A DNA stretch of 64,000 nt from the NCBI GenBank assembly GCA_016718845.1, contig JADKCK010000041.1:1-64000 (forward strand). The letters run 5' to 3'. The translations under genes were made by a program, and so were the position numbers. The notes under the pieces were generated by a model. That model worked only from the letters and a program-made list of their open reading frames with translations, had not been told where the DNA came from and searched no databases. This stretch comes from Sphingobacteriales bacterium. Its GTDB lineage: Bacteria; Bacteroidota; Bacteroidia; Chitinophagales; UBA2359. Within the stretch, counting starts at the first letter, position 1, and the number at the start of each line of letters is the position of its first letter. Shown here piece after piece: positions 23,998 through 32,263 of the stretch.

Positions 23998-24672
23998 CTA
24001 TTTCAATAAATTGGGTCGGCGCTGTTGGGTACGTTCAAGGGCTTGTTCGTAGCGCCATTTTTCTATGTTGGCGGTATGCCCCGACAGTAACACTTCGGGC
24101 ACGTGCCAGCCGTTATATTCGGCGGGGCGGGTGTATACGGGTGGGGCAATTAGGTTGTCCTGAAACGAGTCTTCTAGTGCCGACATTTCGTTGTTCAACA
24201 CGCCCGGTATTAGTCTGCCAACGGCATCAACTACTACGGCGGCGGCTAGTTCGCCTCCCGATAGTACATAATCGCCAATAGAAATTTCGCGAGTTATTAG
24301 GTGTTCTCGTATTCGCTCGTCGATACCTTTATAATGTCCGCACAAAATAATGAGGTTTTGATATAGCGATAAGCGGTTGGCTAACTTTTGGGTTAGTAGT
24401 TCGCCGTCGGGGCTCATATAAATTACCTCGTCGTAGGTACGTTGTGTTTTTAGGTTGTTTATGCAGCGGTCAATGGGTTCTATCATCATCACCATACCTG
24501 CGCCTCCACCAAATTGGTAATCGTCTACTTGTTTTTGTTTTTGTACCGAGTAATCGCGCAAATTATGTACTACTACTTCGAGCAAGCCTTTTTCTGCTGC
24601 TCGTTTCATTATCGAGTGGCTAAATGGGCTTTCTAATAGTTCGGGTAATACGGTAATAATGTCGATGCGCAT
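23998..24672 (-). CDS. trmD: tRNA (guanine-37 N1)-methyltransferase TrmD
   Basis: A 224-residue SPOUT methyltransferase that makes m1G37 in tRNAs reading CNN/UNN/CGG codons and prevents frameshifting. Typical blocks: MRIDIITVLPELLESPFSHS, VDDYQFGGGAGMVMM, the SAM-knot region LIILCGHYKGIDERI and ISIGDYVLSGGELAA. The C-terminal ERTQQRRPNLL is also the family's. Here it stands alone; in many bacteria trmD sits with rpsP, rimM and rplS, which are not in this window. Confidence 0.96.
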   Translation of the reverse strand: MRIDIITVLPELLESPFSHSIMKRAAEKGLLEVVVHNLRDYSVQKQKQVDDYQFGGGAGMVMMIEPIDRCINNLKTQRTYDEVIYMSPDGELLTQKLANRLSLYQNLIILCGHYKGIDERIREHLITREISIGDYVLSGGELAAAVVVDAVGRLIPGVLNNEMSALEDSFQDNLIAPPVYTRPAEYNGWHVPEVLLSGHTANIEKWRYEQALERTQQRRPNLLK

Positions 24673-25120
24673 ATTGTGATGTGGGGATGTGGGGATGTGG
24701 TGAAGTGGGGATGTGGTGAAGTGGCGAAAGAGTGAAGTGGCGAAATGGTGATATGTAGAGACGTAGCACTGCTACGTCTTTATGCGATGTTGCTGTTGCG
24801 AAAGCGTGAAGTGGTGATGTTGCGTTGTGGTGATATGTAGAGCTTGCGATGTTGCTGTTGCGAAAGAGTGAAGTGGTGATGTTGCGTTGTGGTGATATGT
24901 AGAGACGTAGCACTGCTACGTCTTTATGCGATGTTGCTGTTGCGAAAGAGTGAAGTGGTGATGTTGCGTTGTGGTGATATGTAGAGACGTAGCACTGCTA
25001 CGTCTTTATCGGATGTTGCGAAAGAGTGAAGTGGCGAATGGTTGTTGAGTGTAGTCGAAACGTGTTTTTTGCGCCGCAAAGGTACAAAAATTAGTAAAAT
25101 GTAGCACGATTTAATGTTTA
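24673..25120. repeat. ~82-bp tandem repeat array with perfect 9-bp hairpins
   Basis: Units contain GATATGTAGAGACGTAGCAC..., TTGCGAAAGAGTGAAGTGG and GATGTTGCGTTGTGGTG. The hairpin AGACGTAGC-ACT-GCTACGTCT occurs at 24759-24779, 24903-24923 and 24985-25005. Between the first two, one unit has lost about 20 bp, exactly the hairpin. The last two are 82 bp apart. Leading part 24673-24740 is GTGGGGATGTGG low complexity; the end has GTTGAGTGTAGTCGAAACG. No gene in this 518-bp gap. Confidence 0.8.
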
Positions 25121-25147
25121 TTTGGCATTATAAATGCACAAAAAGAT

Positions 25148-25182
25148 AAAGGTCTTTGATAATTTGTTTATCAAAGACCTTT
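25148..25182 (-). terminator. Terminator of the diheme cytochrome gene
   Basis: AAAGGTCTTTGATAA pairs with TTATCAAAGACCTTT (15-bp perfect stem), 9 bp beyond the stop at 25191; on the minus strand followed by ATCTTTTTG. Confidence 0.85.
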
Positions 25183-25190
25183 ACGGTGGT

Positions 25191-26303
25191 TTATTGGCAC
25201 GGCCCCGGAGGCATTGCTGCAATCCATTGACGGACAAGGGTAACGCCGGCTGTGTCTATGGTGGTACGCAGTAACTCGGGCATGGCTACATCAACGGCAA
25301 GGCTTGCCATTCGGTAGGGCATGATAGAGCGCTCGGGGTGGGCGGGTACAATGTCGTAGTTAAACGTACCCGAACCTGCACCTGCTGCTACTGGCGATTT
25401 GCAAACACCATACTCAACGGGGTTTGTTTGGGTGTAGCTAAGGTCTAAACCCGAGTTGTTGGCGGCTGCTTTGGGATTGTGGCAGCCTGCGCAATTTACA
25501 TCTAGATACCCTCGGGCGCGTTGGTTTAGGTCGGCGGTGGTGTCCATAAAATTAGGTATCGATGGTATTTGGCTTAGGTCGGTGGGGGCGTTGCTTAGTT
25601 TTTGGGTACTTACCAAATAGGCTAATTGGTTTAGTTCGGAGCCATTGTTGTCAATCATTTTGTTCATATTACGTGCATTAGGACCTAACGGAACTATCAA
25701 ATTGTCGGCACTATGGCAGCCTTTACATTCGTTTTTATTGGGTATAATGTAGTTGATGTTTTGGGTGATGCCATTATCATCTATCCACGAAACGGGTATT
25801 TGTTTGCCAATAACCGAAAAAACGGCATCTGTTCCTTCTTCGTTCCATAGGTACGAAAAGGTTTGCCATTCGGTAGCAAATTTTACCAACAAGCGGGTTT
25901 CGATGTTGTAATTGGGCGAGTTGGGGTTTCGTAAATCGGTTTTGTAATAAAAATGTTTGATGATAACGGTTCCTTCTGGAAAGTCGAATACCTCATCGTT
26001 TTTGTAGGTGGCGGTGGTATTGGGTGGCAGATAAAGGTAGCGCAATTTTTGGGCATAGTTGGCAAACAAGCCGGTGCTAAGGTCGTAGTAAATTACGCCT
26101 TGGTTGGGTACAAAATTGGCAGTGGTACTGGTAAAAAACTGATAATCGGACAGGTTAGTATAAGGCATTTTTGCCAAATCAACATAAGGTTTGTCGTCGG
26201 GTGGGTTTATTTCGTTGGGGTTAGGGTTGTCGTCTTTATTACAAGCTGTTTGAAATAATAATCCTGCAAAAATTAGTGATAAAAAGTAGATGATGTTGCG
26301 CAT
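25191..26303 (-). CDS. SO2930-family diheme c-type cytochrome, lipoprotein
   Basis: Start set at 26303 (MRNIIYFLSLIFAGLLFQTAC), which gives a lipoprotein signal with lipidated C21; the 46 upstream in-frame codons have no signal. The 370-residue product has two CxxCH heme c sites, CKGCH (about residue 193) and CAGCH (about 272). The region between carries the PLGPNARNMNK motif of the SO2930 family. The N-terminal ~150 residues are a beta-rich domain (YDLSTGLFANYAQKLRYLYLPP). The C-terminal LVRQWIAAMPPGPC is usual. It should act in periplasmic electron transfer at the membrane; partners unknown. Confidence 0.88.
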   Translation of the reverse strand: MRNIIYFLSLIFAGLLFQTACNKDDNPNPNEINPPDDKPYVDLAKMPYTNLSDYQFFTSTTANFVPNQGVIYYDLSTGLFANYAQKLRYLYLPPNTTATYKNDEVFDFPEGTVIIKHFYYKTDLRNPNSPNYNIETRLLVKFATEWQTFSYLWNEEGTDAVFSVIGKQIPVSWIDDNGITQNINYIIPNKNECKGCHSADNLIVPLGPNARNMNKMIDNNGSELNQLAYLVSTQKLSNAPTDLSQIPSIPNFMDTTADLNQRARGYLDVNCAGCHNPKAAANNSGLDLSYTQTNPVEYGVCKSPVAAGAGSGTFNYDIVPAHPERSIMPYRMASLAVDVAMPELLRTTIDTAGVTLVRQWIAAMPPGPCQ

Positions 26304-26612
26304 AGTAAATGTTTTTTTTGGGGTGGATAAAATATAGCTAGCTGTACAAGGGCGTAAAATTAGGTAATTTGGTTTGTTTTTTTTGCTTCTTTTTACAAAA
26401 AAAAATGCTGTGTCTGTTAAAGATAGTAGCCGATGATGCAATTTTTCTTTTTTTGTAGAAAAATCTATACAAATGTCCTTTTTTTTGAGTAACTTTGTGT
26501 TTTGTAATGGTACAATGGCTATATGGCTTGTTTAGGGAGATAAAGTTACATAGGCATTAACCGCAACTAAACTTACCTCAACACAACCTTCATCTTTAAA
26601 ATCGTTTCAAAC

Positions 26613-28973
26613 ATGCGTACACTTTATTTACTATGTTTTGCATTTTTGCTAATAGTTAGCTATCATGCTGCCGCACAACAGTCGGGCTTACCTTTTATTC
26701 CAAACCTCCTATGGTGGTGACCCGAAATGGAAGCAGCAAACACTGTCCATCATCCAACGTCTGGGGGCCGCAGGGCATCATCGCAGCAGCGATTGTGTAA
26801 CCTTATCGCCAATGCGTGCAGAAGGTACCGATTACTCCAGCAGGTGAAAAAAACCCAAGCCGAAATAGTTAACCCCGGTAACGATTATGCTTGTTTAGGT
26901 AGTACACCTAATCCGGCATGGTACTATTTTAAAATAGGCGAAAGTACGCCAAATTTATCGCTAAGTATTAGTAACACAATGAGCGTGGATATTGATTTTA
27001 TTGTATGGGGTCCTTTTGATGATTTACAAGCTGCCACAAATAACTGTGGTAGTTATACCTCATCGCAAGTAGAAGATTGTAGCTACTCGGCAAGTGCTAC
27101 CGAATCATTAGACATCAACAACCCCCAAGTAGGTCAGGTTTATGTGTTTCTTATCACCAATTTTTCCAATATGCCTACCAATATTATTGTATCGGGCGGC
27201 GGTAGTGGTATACTCGATTGCTCAATACTTAATATGGTTACTGGCTCGGTACATACCGATGCCAATGCCGATTGTGACATAAGCGGCACCGATGCCCCAA
27301 TGCCCAACCGACTAATAACAGGCGGCGGACATTGGGCAATGACCAACGCCCAAGGCAATTACACTTTGTTGTTGAGCGAAGTAGGCAGTTATCCCATTAT
27401 GCAGGTAAACGACAACCCGTTAGTTGCTCAAACAGCTTGCACACCTAGCTACGAAGCTAACTTTAGTGCATTAGGGCAAGAGGTATCTAATTTTGATTTT
27501 TACAACGAAGTTATACCATGTCCGTATCTTACCGTAGATGTAGGCAGTAATATGCGCCGCCGTTGTGCTACTAATAATACCGTTGTTGAATATTGCAATA
27601 TAGGTTTTGCCGATGCCGAAGCTGTGGTGGTGTACGTTGATTTTCCGGAATATGTAAGTTTGGTAAGTGCCCAGTATCCTTATACCGTAACTGCCGATGG
27701 TAACTATGCCTTTAATATAGGTAGTGTAGCAGCAGGCGAATGCGGTACTATATATATGGTAGACAGTGTAGCTTGCCTTACCGATATTACAGGTTTAATG
27801 CAATGTACCGAAGCATGGATAACACCCAACAATACCTGTGCCCAAAATGCCAACCCCAACCTCGATGATTGGGACGGCAGTAATATAAGCCTATCGGGGG
27901 TTTGTAACGACAACAGTAGTATTAGCTTTACCATAAGCAATACCAGCGATGCAACTGGCAATATGGCTGATAGTAGCCAATATCGTATTTTTGCCGATGG
28001 AGATTTAGTTTATGACAACAATTTTAAACTTGATGGTGGCACTAGTTTAACCCTACAGTTAGTTGCCGATGGACGTACTTATAGGTTAGAAGCCGACCAA
28101 CGACCCAATCACCCAAACAACGACCACCCTACGCTAAACATAGAAAATTGTGGCGGGAGTAGCAATTGGAACATTAATGCTTTGCCCAACAACGATATAG
28201 ATGCAGCTACAGAAATAGATTGTTTGCCGATTATAGATAGCTACGACCCCAACGATAAACAAGTTAGCCCAAGTGGAGTAGGTAACGAACATTTTGTGCA
28301 ACCCAACACCTTGTTCGATTATCAAATTAGGTTTCAGAATACAGGCAGTGCGTCAGCACTAAAAGTAGTAGTAGTAGACACCTTACCTGCACAACTCGAC
28401 CCCGCTACTTTGCAGTTGGGTGCCTCATCGCACAACTACAACCTAAGTATAGATGGCTATAATGGCAGATTAATGCTAATTTTTACTTTCAACGGCATTA
28501 ACCTACCCGATAGTAGCAGCAATTTATTGGGCAGTCAAGGATTTTTGAAATTTAAAATAGCCGCTAAAGCCGATGTGCCACTAGAAACTACCATATCGAA
28601 CAACGCCTACATTTATTTTGACTATAACGAACCCGTTATTACCAACAATGCTTGGGTGACAATCCACTATTTTAAAATAGACGACCCTATTGCTGTAACC
28701 GTAACCCCTACGGCTACGCCCGTCATCTCAATACCTAATGATTTTAAATTATATCCCAACCCAAGTAAACAACACAGCTTGCTCGATTTGGGTAAAACTT
28801 ACGAAAACATACAAGTAAAGATAGAAACTATCAATGGGCAAGTGGTTTACAATCAACAATTTTTACAAAAAAACCAAGTGTTATTAAACGCCGAACAGCT
28901 AGATGCTGGTATTTATTTTGTGCGTATTATCACCCAAAACCAAAATGCGGTATTGAAATGGATAAAACAATAA
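26613..28973 (+). CDS. T9SS type A secreted protein (DUF7619-type domain), frame broken near its N-terminus
   Basis: ATG at 26613 opens a signal peptide (MRTLYLLCFAFLLIVSYHAAAQQ) but this frame stops at about 26719. The main body, in another frame, is open from before 26727 to 28973. Body: a 'NPGNDYACLGSTPNPAWYYF' sugar-binding-like segment, then repeats, then YDPNDKQVSPSG...DYQIRFQNTGSASA...VVVDTLPAQLDPATL...NNAYIYFDYNEPV, typical of the DUF7619 domain. It ends with a type A sorting tail (LYPNPSKQHSLLDLG...GIYFVRIITQ). Between about 26700 and 26860 the reading frame seems to change more than once (CVTLSP in one frame, NACRRYRLLQQ in another). Sequencing or assembly error is more likely than a true pseudogene. 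A TAACTTTG box is at 26490-26497. Confidence 0.75.
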
Positions 28974-29004
28974 AGGTATTTTTGCACAAAGAGGCATAAA
29001 AAAC

Positions 29005-29042
29005 AAAAAAAACTCCTTACCATTTAAGTAAGGAGTTTTTTC
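29005..29042. terminator. Bidirectional terminator
   Basis: AAAACTCCTTAC and GTAAGGAGTTTT around a 7-base loop, with A and T tracts on both sides, between the T9SS gene (+) and mscL (-). Confidence 0.87.
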
Positions 29043-29133
29043 TTTAGATTATTTAGTGATAAAAATAATGCAATTGATAGTTTTGTTCAATTAAAAACTA
29101 TTAATTGTTGATTAGTAATTATCTACTAGCAAT

Positions 29134-29553
29134 CTATCGTTTAGACAATAAGTCGCGGATTTCGCCCAATAAGGTTTCTTCTTTGGTTGGTGCTGGAGGC
29201 GGAGCTGGTGCTTCGGCTTCGGCTTTGCGGGCGTTGTTCATTGCTTTTACAATCATGAACATCACTAATGCCACAATTAAGAAGTTAATAATAGTGCTAA
29301 TAAAGGCACCGTAGCTAATGGCTACCTCGGGGGTAGTTATTTTGCCTGCTGCATCGGTTACTGCTTCTTGTAGGATAATTTTCATAGCAGAAAAATCCTG
29401 ACCGCCTGTAAGCATACCTACTGCTGGCATAACCATACCATCAATAAATGCCGATGATACTTTGCCGAATGCACCACCCATTACAAATGCGATAGCCGTT
29501 TCGACCATATTGCCTTTTATGGCAAAATCTTTAAATTCTTGAATAAAGCCCAT
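29134..29553 (-). CDS. mscL: Large-conductance mechanosensitive channel MscL
   Basis: A 139-residue MscL. The N-terminal amphipathic helix plus TM1 (MGFIQEFKDFAIKGNMVETAIAFVMGGAFGKVSSAF) includes the pore-lining GG region. A periplasmic loop follows, then TM2 (about 80-105, FISTIINFLIVALVMFMIVKAMN) and a cytoplasmic helix with Ala/Pro-rich linker (PAPPPAPTKEETLLGEIRDLL). It is an emergency osmotic valve in the inner membrane. Size is normal for the family. Confidence 0.96.
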   Translation of the reverse strand: MGFIQEFKDFAIKGNMVETAIAFVMGGAFGKVSSAFIDGMVMPAVGMLTGGQDFSAMKIILQEAVTDAAGKITTPEVAISYGAFISTIINFLIVALVMFMIVKAMNNARKAEAEAPAPPPAPTKEETLLGEIRDLLSKR

Positions 29554-30096
29554 TTTTTTGTATTTTTTAAAATGATTGAATGAATTATAGTTATAGACTT
29601 ATATGTAGGTTATAAGTCACATTTGTAGTGTATTTTTTTAAACTTATTTTAGCGAAAGTTATCAGAACAAAATACGTACAATTGTTTGCTGTATTAGCTT
29701 TGACAGTAAAATGAGCCGTAAGTCACAAAATATTGCAATTTAGTGGCATAATGTTTTGCTTTTTGATAAAACATCAAAAATGTGTTGCATTAAACCTCAT
29801 TGTTTGTCAAAGGTGTAAGATAGACACAGTAAGCCATAAGTCACATTAAAGCAGCTTAGTTGGGTATAAAAAGCCAATTTTGTTGGTTTTGAAACAAACT
29901 TTTTACAAAACCAACAAAATTGCCCTATGTTAAGGCTGTTTAGTGCTAAATGTAATGTAGCAGTTTAATCAATAAACATGCCAATAAGTGCATAGCGCTA
30001 AAAAACACACAAGGCAATTTTACCGTGTGTGTTTTTTATATAAATTTATTCAAACAAAACCTTATATAGCTAGGCGTATTTAGCAACGGCTACTGA
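29554..30096. other. Gene-free gap between dnaA and mscL with hairpins and a thrice-repeated TAAGTCACA
   Basis: TAAGTCACA occurs at 29613, 29719 and 29837. The first is part of the hairpin GACTTATA-TGTAGGT-TATAAGTC (29596-29618). A 15-bp perfect stem, AATTTTGTTGGTTTT / AAAACCAACAAAATT, lies at 29876-29921. AAAAACACACA...TGTGTGTTTTTT at about 30001-30037 is the probable dnaA terminator. No ORF of interest. Confidence 0.6.
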
Positions 30097-31557
30097 TTAG
30101 CTTTTTTTACCTTCTTTGTCGATGCGTTTTTCTAGTTCGGTTACGTATTTTTTAAATTGGGCATCGGTTTGGCTTAAATCTGCCACTACTTGGCAGGCGT
30201 GTATAACGGTGCTGTGGTCGCGGTTGCCAAAGGCAGAGCCTATTGATTTAAGGGGTATTTCCATGTATTTTTTAATAAGGTACATGGCTAATTGCCGCGA
30301 TTGTACAATTTCGCGCTTGCGCGACGAGCCTATCATAGCCTCTATCGGAATGTTGAAATACTCGGCAGTTATTTGCTGAATACCCTCGATGGTAAATCCT
30401 TGTTGCTCGTTTTTTATTTTAATAATAGACCGCACAATACTTTCGGTTAGTGGCAAGTCAATTTCGCGTTTGGCAAGTAGAGCTTGTGCTATCAACGAGT
30501 TAACAACGCCTTCCATTTCGCGAATGTTGGTTTGTACACTGTGGGCAATATACTCTACTATTTCGCGCGATAATTCAACGCCATTCGAGTATAGTTTTTT
30601 TTCTAATATAGCTACCCTTGTTTCAAAATCGGGTAATTTTATGTCGGCAGTTAAACCCCATTTAAACCTCGACAAGAGGCGTTCTTCCATGCCTGTTAAG
30701 TCGCTTGGTGGTTTATCGCAGGTTAGCACAATTTGTTTGCCCGATTGATGAAGTTGGTTAAAGGTATGAAAAAAGATGTCTTGGGTTTTATCTTTACTGG
30801 CAAAAAACTGTACATCATCAACAATTAATACATCAACCAAATTAAAAAAGTTAACAAAATCCGTCACAGAGCCGTTTCGCACTGCATCAATAAATTGGTT
30901 AGTAAACTGGTCCGACGAGATATAGTACACTGCCTTATCTTTGTAGGTTTGTCGTACATAATTGCCAATAGCTTGTGCCAAATGGGTTTTGCCTAAACCC
31001 GAATCGCCATATAAAACTAATGGATTAAAAGCTGTTTTACCGGGGTTTTTAGCTACAGCAATGCCCGCCGAGCGTGCCAACTGATTGGCGTCTCCCTCAA
31101 CGTAGGTATCAAAAGTATATGCGGGATTTAAAGACGAATCGAGGATTCTGTCTTTAATGCCCGGTAGTATAAATGGGTTTTTGGGATGATTACCCGTTTT
31201 GTTATCTGGTGTTTTGGGTGGTGGATTGTTTATACCTAAACCCGCATTATTAGCAGGTAGGTTTATGGTATAAGGCACATTACCTGCGGCGTTTCGGTCT
31301 ACCACAATTTGGTATTCTAACCTGCCTGCTTCGCCCATTTCTTGTGTAATAGCTTGTCGTAGCAAAGTAACGTATCTATCCTCGAGCCATTCGTAAAAAA
31401 ATTGGCTCGGAACCTGTATCGTTAACACGTTTGCTTCGATTTTTACGGGTTTGATAGGCTCAAACCATGTTTTAAAGCTTTGTTCGTTAACATGCTGCCG
31501 CATATATTGCAAGCAGTTATTCCAAATAGTGTCGAGGGATTTCATCATGGTATTCAT
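30097..31557 (-). CDS. dnaA: Chromosomal replication initiator protein DnaA
   Basis: A 486-residue DnaA with all four domains. Domain I is about 1-85 (DTIWNNCLQYMRQHVNEQSFKTWF), followed by a Pro/Asn-rich linker (about 90-145). The AAA+ domain III has Walker A GDSGLGKT (184-191) and Walker B VDVLIVDDVQFF. Domain IV binds DnaA boxes, with the signature GNRDHSTVIHAC near the C-terminus. It unwinds oriC and starts replication. It diverges from the penicillin-binding protein gene across 706 bp. Confidence 0.98.
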   Translation of the reverse strand: MNTMMKSLDTIWNNCLQYMRQHVNEQSFKTWFEPIKPVKIEANVLTIQVPSQFFYEWLEDRYVTLLRQAITQEMGEAGRLEYQIVVDRNAAGNVPYTINLPANNAGLGINNPPPKTPDNKTGNHPKNPFILPGIKDRILDSSLNPAYTFDTYVEGDANQLARSAGIAVAKNPGKTAFNPLVLYGDSGLGKTHLAQAIGNYVRQTYKDKAVYYISSDQFTNQFIDAVRNGSVTDFVNFFNLVDVLIVDDVQFFASKDKTQDIFFHTFNQLHQSGKQIVLTCDKPPSDLTGMEERLLSRFKWGLTADIKLPDFETRVAILEKKLYSNGVELSREIVEYIAHSVQTNIREMEGVVNSLIAQALLAKREIDLPLTESIVRSIIKIKNEQQGFTIEGIQQITAEYFNIPIEAMIGSSRKREIVQSRQLAMYLIKKYMEIPLKSIGSAFGNRDHSTVIHACQVVADLSQTDAQFKKYVTELEKRIDKEGKKS

Positions 31558-32263
31558 ATTAGTGGGAGATATAATGGGTTAAAAAGCAATCGGTAGGCTG
31601 TAAATGTAAGATAATGTGTTTTTTAAATGGGATAAAAAATCAAAAATTTCATATCATAAGCCGAAAAGACTTTACCTATCCCTGTATTTAAGCATTACAG
31701 AAATAAGCAAATTAATGTAGTAGTATTGCGTTTAAAGTGTTGTGTTATTGGTTTACTTATAAAGTAATAGAGGTTGAAGAAAACCAGTAACACCATTGAG
31801 CTAGAATTGGGCTGCAAAGATGCACTATATTTACCGATTTCCCAAAATAAATGAAACATTTAACACAATACTTGCACTAAAAAAGGTTTTTTTTTATGTC
31901 TTTATATTTTGTTTTTTATTTAGTATAAAAACAATGGTAAAAAGGTAAAGGTTAGGTAAAATAAAATATTCAAATAGTGATTTATGTGCATTTGTTTTTG
32001 CTTCTAATTGTATAATAATAAAAAATACATGTAAATGCTATGCAAAGCCATGCTACCCCAAACGGGTTAATAGGATAGCTATTTCTGCCAAAAAAAGTTT
32101 TTTCTGTCGTTTTTTTAAAAATTTTCCAATTTTTACGTACCTTTGTTTGTTGTTTGCTTAATAAGTGCAAATAATTAAATGTGTAATAAACAGTAATTTG
32201 TTTATTTTCTTTAAATTAAAAGCTTTCTACTAAATTTCTAACATAATAGTTAATAAAAAAAAT
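31558..32263. other. AT-rich divergent intergenic region between dnaA and PBP1A
   Basis: No convincing gene. It contains a TACCTTTG -7 box for the plus-strand gene (32138-32145) and long A/T tracts. I looked for DnaA boxes of the form TTATNCACA and saw none; TTATGTGCA at 31981 is a weak resemblance. Genes to the left are mostly on the minus strand and those immediately right on the plus strand, as expected around an origin, but this alone is not enough to call oriC. Confidence 0.5.

Noticed and set aside
24759..25005. Possible CRISPR array or small-RNA array
   Set aside because: Repeats are contiguous tandem units; hairpins belong to a common dispersed Bacteroidota word and there is no evidence of transcription.
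26665..26847. 60-codon plus-strand frame
   Set aside because: It is a piece of the frame-broken T9SS protein start, not a separate gene.
31982..32170. 62-codon minus-strand frame in the dnaA-PBP1A gap
   Set aside because: AT-rich chance frame without domain or start signals; overlaps the PBP1A promoter region.
31560..32263. oriC call
   Set aside because: No cluster of TTATNCACA boxes was seen, so an origin is only mentioned as a possibility.
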